Shown one piece after another: positions 58,210 through 64,000 of a DNA stretch of 64,000 bases (position 1 is its first letter; the number at the start of each line of letters is the position of its first letter). The position numbers and the translations under genes are program-made. Origin of the DNA: Duganella radicis (lineage in GTDB: Bacteria; Pseudomonadota; Gammaproteobacteria; Burkholderiales; Burkholderiaceae_D); the NCBI RefSeq assembly GCF_009720825.1, contig NZ_WNKY01000023.1:30621-94620 (forward strand). Direction: 5' to 3'. The notes below the pieces were generated by a model, which saw nothing but the letters and a program-made list of their open reading frames with translations, made no database searches and was not told the DNA's origin.

Positions 58210-59129
58210 CAGTAAGTGGGCCAGCCGTTGACGAAGGTCAGGTCATTCATGAACAGCACGCCGTTGTAGCCGTTCTGGCTGTCCAGTTCATGACGGGCCA
58301 TCACGCCGTTGCTCACCGATTCGCCGCCCGGCGCGATGAAGCGCCCACCGCCCGCATCGAGCGTGGTGCCGCCGCCATTCAGCATATTGACGCCGTTCTT
58401 GTCGAGATAAGGGCCGGTGATGCTGGTCGAACGGCCGTAGGAGATGTGATACGTGCTGTTGGCGCCCGCGCAGCAAGTGCCCTTGGAGACGAACAGGTAG
58501 TAATACGAACCGTTCGACATGATGAAGGCATTTTCGATGCCGCTGCTGTCGGCCGCCAGATGATAGCGCGAGCCGATCGGCTTGAGCGTGTTGGCGTCCA
58601 CGCGGGTGGTGTAGATGCCGGTCCAGAACGAGCCGTAGCTCAGCCACGGTTGGCCCGCTTTGTCGACAAAGAAGTTAGGGTCAATGGCATTGAAATCGCC
58701 ACCCGCCGCCGAGGTCAGCACCGCGCCCTGGTCGGTCCAGTTGCCGGTGGCGATGCTGGACGCCGTCGCCAGGCCGATGGCCGATTTTTGCGAGCCAAAA
58801 GTGGAGACAGCATAGTACAGGATCGCCTTGCCGTTCCAGACATGCACGTCCGGCGCCCACACGGTCTTGCTATTGCCATTGTATTGCCCCCACCACGACA
58901 GGCCGTTGCCGAAAATGCTGACGCCCTGTTTCCAGGCGTGACCGTCGGCCGAATATTTGACGCCGATGCCAGTGTCGCTGGTTTCAACAATCCACCACGT
59001 GCTGTTTTCCTTGTACAGGTCGGGATCGTGGGTGACCAGGTCACCGCTGAGTGTCCATGTGGCGGCGTTGGCTGACAGGGCGAGCAGGGCGATAGCGCAC
59101 GCCGCTCCTTGCTTGAGGTGCTTGAACAT
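58209..59129 (-). CDS. Secreted endo-1,5-alpha-L-arabinanase, GH43
   Basis: 306 residues with a signal peptide (about 1-22, SANA). The five-bladed GH43 propeller is recognised by VTHDPDLYKENSTWWI (catalytic base Asp35), the WAPDVHVWNGKAILYYAVSTFGSQKSAIGLATA signature, GDFNAIDPNFF (modulating Asp) and GIENAFI (acid Glu), plus the His in ARHEL near the C-terminus. It cleaves arabinan side chains of pectin. It is divergent from the alpha-amylase, with a CG-centred operator-like palindrome between them. Coupled to a lipase-chaperone-like gene. Confidence 0.93.
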   Translation of the reverse strand: MFKHLKQGAACAIALLALSANAATWTLSGDLVTHDPDLYKENSTWWIVETSDTGIGVKYSADGHAWKQGVSIFGNGLSWWGQYNGNSKTVWAPDVHVWNGKAILYYAVSTFGSQKSAIGLATASSIATGNWTDQGAVLTSAAGGDFNAIDPNFFVDKAGQPWLSYGSFWTGIYTTRVDANTLKPIGSRYHLAADSSGIENAFIMSNGSYYYLFVSKGTCCAGANSTYHISYGRSTSITGPYLDKNGVNMLNGGGTTLDAGGGRFIAPGGESVSNGVMARHELDSQNGYNGVLFMNDLTFVNGWPTY

Positions 59130-59258
59130 AGGGTCTCCATTGTTGTGTTTGGTGTCCTTTCATGCTGCGTCGCTTGTTGTGCCAGCGTCCAATGACTTTT
59201 TCCTCGCGTGCGATGTGAGGAAACGTATCGCTGTTGTACTTTGATTACACAGCAACGA

Positions 59259-59274
59259 ATGGCACCGGTTCCAT
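59259..59274. promoter_or_regulatory. LacI-family operator-like palindrome between arabinanase and amylase
   Basis: ATGGCACCGGTTCCAT is symmetric about its CG centre at all but one pair of positions. It shares CGGTTCCA with the site at 1578. It lies 14 bp upstream of the amylase -35 hexamer, in the divergent promoter region of two glycan-degrading genes. Confidence 0.6.
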
Positions 59275-59287
59275 TTGGTGAGCACGG

Positions 59288-59315
59288 TTGCAGTTAACTG
59301 TAGTTCTGCTACATT
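59288..59315 (+). promoter_or_regulatory. Sigma-70-type promoter of the amylase
   Basis: TTGCAG (59288-59293), 16-bp spacer, TACATT (59310-59315), 50 bp before the ATG. A 10-bp palindrome CAGTTAACTG (59291-59300) overlaps the -35 end. Confidence 0.5.
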
Positions 59316-59365
59316 TTGTTCGGGGGACATCATTTCCCGAATCATAACTACACTGGAGAACGCAC

Positions 59366-61219
59366 ATGACAATCGTGAAATCGCTGCTGGCGGCCGGCAT
59401 CCTTGCCGGCGCCGCAACGGGGCCGGCGCACGCCGCATTCAACCCGGCCGACACCTCGGTCCAGATGTTCCGCTGGAAGTGGAACGACATCGCCAAGGAG
59501 TGCACCAACTGGCTCGGACCGCAAGGCTTCGGCGCGGTGCAGGTTTCGCCGCCCCAGGCCTCGGCCAGCCTGGGCGCGTGGTGGGACGTGTACCAGCCGG
59601 TCAACTTCGTTTCGTTGAAGAGCAATATGGGCACGGAGGCCGAGTTCCAGGCCATGGTCAACACCTGTCACGCCGCCAAGGTGCGGGTGTATGTCGACGT
59701 GGTGGTCAATCACCTGGCTGCCGGCGCCGGCACGGCGACCGATGGCTCGACCTGGAACGCGTCGACACTCACTTATCCTTACTTCAGCGGCAGCGACTTC
59801 CACCCGGCCTGCGATATCGCGAGTGGCGACTACGGCTCGCCGGGCAACCGCTACAACGTGGTCAACTGCCGCCTGAGCGGCCTGCCGGACTTGAAAACCG
59901 AAGGCTCTTATGTGCAAGGACAGGTCAAAAACTTCCTGACCAAGCTGATCAACATGGGCGTGGATGGCTTCCGCTTCGACGCTGCCAAGCACATGCTGGC
60001 ATCCGACCTGACGTCCATCCTGAATGGCGTCACGCACACCACCACCTCCGGTGAAACGCTGTGGGTGACGCAGGAGGTTATCCCGGACAGCAACGTGGTG
60101 CGTTCGGATTACTACCCCAATGGCACGCTCAACGAATTCCAGTTCAGCTATGCGATGAAAGCCGTGTTCCGCAACGAGAACGGCGCCAATCTGTCGCAGA
60201 TCCGCTCCATCATGGGCACGCCAGGCAACTGGGGTGGCACCTGGGGCTTTGTGCCAAGCGATAAGGCGACGGTGTTCGTGAATAACTGGGACACGGAGCG
60301 CAACGGCAGCTCGCTGGTCGCCAGCAATTACGTCTCGGGCACCACCAACGACACGCAGGGCACCAAGCGCTACGACCTGGCCAACATCTTCATGCTGGCG
60401 TGGCCGTATGGCTCGGCGCAACTGCATTCCGGCTTCCGCTTCACCAGCTACGATCAGGCGCCGCCAAGCGCCAGTCCGTTCGACGCCAGCGGTAATCCGC
60501 TGATCAACCAGAACTGGGACTTCATCCACCGCTGGAGCGATATCGCCAACATGGTGGCCTTCCGCGCCGCCACCTCGGGGCAGGGCGTGGACTACTTCAC
60601 CAATGGCACCGGCAACCAGATCGCCTTCGGCCGCGGGGCCAAGGGCTTTGTGGCGATTAATAATGAAAACGCGGTATGGAACGCCTCGTTGCAAACCGCA
60701 CTGCCGGCCGGAACCTACTGCAACGTGGTGCATGGTGTGCTGAACGCGGCCGGCACCGCGTGCACCAGCGACAGCGTCACCGTCGGCAGCAATGGCGTGA
60801 TCAGCGTGAGCATTCCGGCCAACGGCGGCTCGGTGGTGCCGGCGGTGGCGCTGCACGTCAATCAGAAAGTCGGCGGTAGCGGTGGCGGCTCCTGCACCAC
60901 GGTGCCGGTGACCTTCCGCGTGGCCAACGCCAACACCGTCTATGGCCAGAACGTCTACGTGGTCGGCAACCTCGCGCAGCTGGGCAACTGGGTACAGGGT
61001 AGCAGCAATCAGCTGACGATTGAAGGCAGCGGCGCCAATGTGCCGTGGTCGCGCACTATCCAGCTGCCGCCAGCGACAGCCTTCCAGTACAAGTTCATGA
61101 AGTACGGCGTGAGCACCGTCTGGGAGAGCAATCAGTCGACTGCAAGCGGCAACCGCGAAGCCACCACGCCGGCTTGCGGCGGCACGCTGACGCTGGACGT
61201 GGGCAGCTTCAAGTTCTGA
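59366..61219 (+). CDS. Secreted alpha-amylase, GH13 with C-terminal CBM20
   Basis: 617 residues. Signal peptide about 1-23 (AHA). The GH13 barrel has VDVVVNH (region I), GFRFDAAKH with nucleophile Asp205 (region II), TQEV with Glu237 (region III) and FVNNWDTER with Asp309 (region IV, where the usual His before Asp is Trp308). A Gly/Ser linker (GGSGGGS) leads to a CBM20 starch-binding domain (VTFRVANANTVYGQNVYVVGNLAQLGNW...YKFMKYG...VWESNQS). It should cleave alpha-1,4 bonds in raw or soluble starch outside the cell. Its stop abuts that of the convergent DUF2288 gene. Confidence 0.94.
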   Translation: MTIVKSLLAAGILAGAATGPAHAAFNPADTSVQMFRWKWNDIAKECTNWLGPQGFGAVQVSPPQASASLGAWWDVYQPVNFVSLKSNMGTEAEFQAMVNTCHAAKVRVYVDVVVNHLAAGAGTATDGSTWNASTLTYPYFSGSDFHPACDIASGDYGSPGNRYNVVNCRLSGLPDLKTEGSYVQGQVKNFLTKLINMGVDGFRFDAAKHMLASDLTSILNGVTHTTTSGETLWVTQEVIPDSNVVRSDYYPNGTLNEFQFSYAMKAVFRNENGANLSQIRSIMGTPGNWGGTWGFVPSDKATVFVNNWDTERNGSSLVASNYVSGTTNDTQGTKRYDLANIFMLAWPYGSAQLHSGFRFTSYDQAPPSASPFDASGNPLINQNWDFIHRWSDIANMVAFRAATSGQGVDYFTNGTGNQIAFGRGAKGFVAINNENAVWNASLQTALPAGTYCNVVHGVLNAAGTACTSDSVTVGSNGVISVSIPANGGSVVPAVALHVNQKVGGSGGGSCTTVPVTFRVANANTVYGQNVYVVGNLAQLGNWVQGSSNQLTIEGSGANVPWSRTIQLPPATAFQYKFMKYGVSTVWESNQSTASGNREATTPACGGTLTLDVGSFKF

Positions 61220-61549
61220 TCAGTGGATATGGGCTGGTACGGCTTTTTCCTGCTGTACCAGAACGAAGGGGCTGACCACGCACGCCCACAGCTGGGTGTT
61301 GTGGTCCAGCCATTCCTGTGCCTGCTGGTCGTTGACCTTGGCGAGCAGGCCGGCGTTCATCCACTGGGTGATGTTGGCCTTGTCGTCGTGCGAGATGCGC
61401 ACGGCGACATCGACCAGATCCAGCGAATTGGCGACCCACACCACATTCCCCTGCGCGAAGTGCTTGAGCAGCTCGGTCCACGGCAGGCGCGCCGTTTCGC
61501 GGTTCACTTTGTTGCGGAGTTCGAGGTCTTTTTCTGGTTTGGTTTGCAT
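61220..61549 (-). CDS. DUF2288 protein
   Basis: 109 residues matching DUF2288: NRETARLPWTELLKHFAQGNVVWVANSLDLVDVAVRISHDDKANITQWMNAG and AQEWLDHNTQLWACVVSPFVLVQ. A small cytoplasmic protein of unknown function. It begins 2 nt after the RES toxin stop with no clear SD of its own, so it is probably translated with the toxin-antitoxin pair. It is convergent and flush with the amylase stop. Confidence 0.85.
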   Translation of the reverse strand: MQTKPEKDLELRNKVNRETARLPWTELLKHFAQGNVVWVANSLDLVDVAVRISHDDKANITQWMNAGLLAKVNDQQAQEWLDHNTQLWACVVSPFVLVQQEKAVPAHIH

Positions 61550-61551
61550 GG

Positions 61552-62247
61552 TTAAATAATTTCTATCTTCGGTACCGGGCTACCCTGCCATGTTAACCGA
61601 TAGGCCGGACCTTTGCGAACATTGCCCACCAGCGCGGGGCGGAAGCAGGCCAGGTTGATGCCGCCTTCGCGCCGCACGCTCGGGTAGATGACGCCCAGCG
61701 AACCGCTGTCCAGCAGGCGTTCCGCCAGCGTTTGCGATGCGATATAGCTGTCCGGCGCCAGGCAGTCCTCATAGCGTGCCTGCCCGCGCAAGTCGTGGAA
61801 GCTGGCGGTGAAATCGGCCAGCATGCATTGATACTGCACGCTGTCGTCGAAGCGGTTGATTTCCGCGTATTCCACGGCCTTGTGGAAGCTGACTTCCGCC
61901 AGCGCCGTCTCGGCGTCAAAGGCGCAGTACCACGCGCCACGGCGGCCATCGTTGAAGCGGCTGCCCTCGGGACGGGCGTAGGTAAAGGCGGCGTTGACGA
62001 TGCGGAAGTTCGGCACGCCGAACACCAGTTCATCGACGTTGATGCCGGCCGAGCCGCCATTCTGCGTGCGCAGGCGCGCGTTGGTGGCGTTATCCAGATC
62101 GAACAGGTCGCGCAGGTGATCGTCGTTCTCGGCCAGCGGCGAGAGGACGGAATCCTCCACGTCCGCAAAGCGGGAGGGCAGCAGTCGGCAGGTGTCGAAC
62201 TGGCGCAGCGCGGTCAGGGGCAGGGAAGGAACGAGGCTGACCGGCAC
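61552..62247 (-). CDS. RES-domain toxin
   Basis: 231 residues, GTG start at 62247 with GGAGGA upstream. The RES residues are Arg in GSRFNDG, Glu in ALAEVSFHK and Ser in IYPSVRREGG, in the correct order. Activated RES toxins degrade NAD+ (or use it to modify a target) and stop growth. The antitoxin gene ends directly before it, so the pair is a type II RES-Xre system. This protein is longer than minimal RES toxins, with an extra N-terminal ~90 residues. Confidence 0.9.
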   Translation of the reverse strand: MPVSLVPSLPLTALRQFDTCRLLPSRFADVEDSVLSPLAENDDHLRDLFDLDNATNARLRTQNGGSAGINVDELVFGVPNFRIVNAAFTYARPEGSRFNDGRRGAWYCAFDAETALAEVSFHKAVEYAEINRFDDSVQYQCMLADFTASFHDLRGQARYEDCLAPDSYIASQTLAERLLDSGSLGVIYPSVRREGGINLACFRPALVGNVRKGPAYRLTWQGSPVPKIEII

Positions 62248-62682
62248 TTACAGTCCTCCGCGGCGGGCGTCCAGCAACTGACGCACGGTTTGCATGGCCA
62301 GCAGCCCGCCGCCCAGCATGTAGGCCAGCGGCGTGCGGCCTTCGAAAATTTGATTATTGTTGGGCAGGGAAATCCATTCATCGGCCAGTTTGTCGCCGTA
62401 AATGATGTGCAGCGCCTTGTAGATGCCCAGCAGGTAGGAGATGCGCGTGATGCAGTCCACCTCCAGCGTGCGCTCGGGATTCTTTTTCCAGTCGTAGTAG
62501 GCGCTGTTGGATAGGCCGCCCAGCAGTTGGCGCGCGTCTTCATCGCGCACCTTCCAGGTGGCGACCAGCTTGAAAAAGCCCTTGAGGGCCGACTTCGACA
62601 GGCGCTCGCGCTCGGCTTTGGCGTTCAGGTCCACCAGTACGGTTGGCTCGAAGCGACTGCGGGGGTAGGCATAATTGAGCAT
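62248..62682 (-). CDS. Xre/MbcA/ParS-type antitoxin
   Basis: 144 residues. The N-terminal ~60 residues contain a helix-turn-helix (ALKGFFKLVATWKVRDEDARQLLGGLSNSAYYDWKK). The C-terminal DUF2384 toxin-binding domain is RISYLLGIYKALHIIYGDKLADEWISLPNNNQIFEGRTPLAYMLGGGLLAMQTVRQLLDARRGGL. It should neutralise the RES toxin and repress its own promoter. The stop codon is immediately followed by the toxin GTG. CCGGAGGAT is a strong SD. Confidence 0.93.
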   Translation of the reverse strand: MLNYAYPRSRFEPTVLVDLNAKAERERLSKSALKGFFKLVATWKVRDEDARQLLGGLSNSAYYDWKKNPERTLEVDCITRISYLLGIYKALHIIYGDKLADEWISLPNNNQIFEGRTPLAYMLGGGLLAMQTVRQLLDARRGGL

Positions 62683-62703
62683 AAATCCTCCGGTAATGGA
62701 TTC

Positions 62704-62736
62704 TTTATACTCCGTTTTCGGATAAATTGCAAACGG
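62704..62736 (-). promoter_or_regulatory. Promoter and operator of the RES-Xre operon
   Basis: On the minus strand TTGCAA (62727-62732), 17-bp spacer and TATAAA (62704-62709) form a good sigma-70 promoter 22 bp before the antitoxin ATG. Inverted hexamers CCGTTT / AAACGG at 62712-62717 and 62731-62736 flank the spacer and overlap the -35, fitting antitoxin autorepression. Confidence 0.65.
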
Positions 62737-62774
62737 TGTTAATATTTCTTTGTCTAGAGAACAAGGGGATGGCG

Positions 62775-63206
62775 ATGAAATGGATGGCTTTTACGCTGGC
62801 TGCGCTGCTGGCCACAGGCGCGCAGGCGGCGCCGGCATTTACCGGAATTCAGGAGGAAGTGGCCAATGTGGAGCGCGCGTTTGCCGCCACCATGAAGGCG
62901 CGCGACCATGCGGCCTTCGTCAGTTTCCTCTCGGAGGAAACCATTTTCGAGACCGGTGAGCGCGCCCAGCGCGGCAAGAAGGCGGTGGCGGACGGCTGGA
63001 AGAAGTTCTTCGACAAGCCGGACGCGCCATTCTCGTGGGAGCCGGATCAGGTCGACGTGCTACCCTCCGGCACGCTGGCGCGCACCTCGGGGCCGGTGTA
63101 TGCGCCTGACGGCAAGCTGATCGCGCGCTTCAACTCCATCTGGCGGCTGGAAGCGCCCAAGACCTGGCGGATAGTCTTCGATGGCGGCAGTGAGGTTTGT
63201 CGGTAG
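62775..63206 (+). CDS. Exported SnoaL-like/DUF4440 protein
   Basis: 143 residues from ATG 62775 (AAGGGG 6 nt upstream). Signal peptide about 1-18 (GAQA). The NTF2-like fold is shown by VANVERAFAATMKARDHAAFVSFLSEETIFE, GKKAVADGWKKFFD and LARTSGPVYAPDGKLIARFNSIWRLEAPKTWRIVFDGG. DUF4440 proteins are small-molecule binding or isomerase-like; no catalytic residues are assigned. Divergent from the toxin-antitoxin operon. Confidence 0.88.
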   Translation: MKWMAFTLAALLATGAQAAPAFTGIQEEVANVERAFAATMKARDHAAFVSFLSEETIFETGERAQRGKKAVADGWKKFFDKPDAPFSWEPDQVDVLPSGTLARTSGPVYAPDGKLIARFNSIWRLEAPKTWRIVFDGGSEVCR

Positions 63207-63327
63207 GCATGCCAACTTGGCTTTTACAGGTGCATATTGAAGCGACCGGCCGCTGCCGAACACGGCCACTTCGCAGAAGTAGTGGCCGGAAATCCTGTAT
63301 AACTTCTTTTGGGCCATACCAAATTCG

Positions 63328-63729
63328 TTAAAATCTGAAACAGTGAGCCTGCTGCCCATCGCTTCGCATAAACGGCATGATTAATAGCACAGAGGTCTCT
63401 CGCTGGCACTCCAATAGCATGGTCCTCGTTCCCTCCACGCCCTCTTCAATAAAGTCTCTTTTCCAAGCTCTTGCAAGCGCAACTGAAAGCGCTGTTTTGG
63501 GCGCTGGCGAATTTATCACCACTATTCTTCTAGCATTCGAGACTTCATCATCAAGCTGCATATGCAATATGTCCGGCGACTTCCTTTGGGCCGAACGAAC
63601 AATGGATGCACCGTCAGATGCCATTAATTGGTAGGTGTTATCGAGGTCAATGCTGTCTATCTTCAATTCCTGGCCATAGGTTAATGATGCCGCAAACACA
63701 GAGACTGCGAAAAATATGCACCGATTCAT
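63328..63729 (-). CDS. Hypothetical secreted protein, AT-richer
   Basis: 133 residues with a signal peptide (about 1-19, LTYG-Q). Two Cys (LLECQRE and AHCFRF) could form a disulfide. No family recognised. Its base composition is visibly less GC-rich than the rest of the window, suggesting acquisition from elsewhere. An IS30-type element starts 33 bp upstream of its ATG and probably separates it from its promoter. Confidence 0.65.
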   Translation of the reverse strand: MNRCIFFAVSVFAASLTYGQELKIDSIDLDNTYQLMASDGASIVRSAQRKSPDILHMQLDDEVSNARRIVVINSPAPKTALSVALARAWKRDFIEEGVEGTRTMLLECQRETSVLLIMPFMRSDGQQAHCFRF

Positions 63730-63762
63730 TTTTAGCTTCCATGACGATGTCTGCTCTTGGCT

Positions 63763-64000
63763 GTGGATTCAACCGGTCGACGCAACACTATAAACTGCTT
63801 TAGGCAGGAGGAGTGTTGCGATGAAAAACAGACCTCGAATTTATTACACGGACAGTCAGAAGGCATTGATGTGGGAGCGCTGGCGTAAGGGCGAGTCCCT
63901 TCAGCACATTGCTCAGCTGTTCGACCGAAATCATTCGTCGATTCAGCGGATTCTTGCCGAAACAGGCGGCATCAGCCCCGCTCAGCGCTGTCGCTCCAGG
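63763..64000 (+). mobile_element. IS30-family insertion sequence, left end (continues past the window)
   Basis: The terminal sequence TGTGGATTCAACCGGTCG, continuing ACGCAACAC, closely resembles the E. coli IS30 end (TGTAGATTCAATTGGTCA, then ACGCAACAG) as I recall it. The transposase start follows at 63821. The right end and target duplication are outside the window. Confidence 0.85.
63821..64000 (+). CDS. IS30-family transposase (5' part)
   Basis: 60 codons are visible from ATG 63821, with CAGGAGGAG upstream. The sequence includes YYTDSQKALMWERWRKGESL and HIAQLFDRNHSSIQRILAETGG, the N-terminal helix-turn-helix of IS30-family transposases that binds the element ends. The catalytic DDE domain is beyond the window edge. 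Whether the copy is intact cannot be judged. Confidence 0.88.
   Translation, partial: MKNRPRIYYTDSQKALMWERWRKGESLQHIAQLFDRNHSSIQRILAETGGISPAQRCRSR

Overview
The window is high-GC DNA from a betaproteobacterium, most likely a member of the Oxalobacteraceae (Duganella/Massilia type). This is inferred from gene content: rimO, mfd-serB, prfB/lysS, ppnN, mrcA, liv transport, lipA with its lipase chaperone, many GGDEF proteins and TonB-dependent uptake. No rRNA, tRNA or CRISPR array was seen. Genes are dense and often overlap as ATGA or TGATG, and no gene-free stretch exceeds about 200 bases. 

Layout. 1-4.0 kb: end of a sugar ABC transporter (permease, ATPase), a perfect 42-bp-arm hairpin, then a TonB-dependent receptor behind a LacI-type operator. 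4.1-9.1 kb: TspO, then a three-gene signalling unit: a photoactive-yellow-protein (PYP) homologue, a PAS-GGDEF cyclase and a GGDEF-EAL protein. A convergent LacI regulator follows. 9.2-15.0 kb: rimO, then a translationally coupled operon of an exported creatininase-like hydrolase, an exported beta-propeller protein, a MetC-like enzyme and a HisC-like enzyme. 15.0-17.7 kb: a LexA-type SOS box followed by a radical-SAM protein overlapping a UdgX-type uracil-DNA glycosylase fusion. 17.7-25.8 kb: small membrane protein, hydrolase, tyrosine phosphatase, GAF-GGDEF, then serB, mfd and a 5'-nucleotidase on the minus strand. 25.9-32.8 kb: membrane GGDEF cyclase, secretory lipase with a divergent LuxR regulator, coiled-coil membrane protein, lipA plus lipase chaperone, TetR regulator. 

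32.7-44.6 kb: mrcA, glpD, an ORF6N-domain protein, a POT peptide transporter, ppnN, an unrecognised protein whose start lies in a long purine/pyrimidine inverted repeat, then lysS, a HAD phosphatase and prfB with its programmed +1 frameshift. 44.7-52.4 kb: cpdB, a Sel1-repeat protein and the branched-chain amino acid ABC operon with LivM and LivG fused in one chain. 52.4-61.2 kb: a second palindromic element, aldo/keto reductase, DUF4272, RcnB-like protein, YbaK deacylase, a large hydrolase, an arabinanase coupled to a lipase-chaperone-like gene, and a divergent alpha-amylase. 61.2-64 kb: Xre-RES toxin-antitoxin genes with a DUF2288 gene behind them, a SnoaL-like protein, an AT-richer secreted protein, and the left end of an IS30-family element running off the window. 

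The points most worth following are the PYP/c-di-GMP unit, the LexA box on the radical-SAM/UdgX pair, the arabinanase-chaperone coupling, the coupled creatininase/propeller/PLP operon, and the inverted repeat around the start of the unknown gene at 40590.
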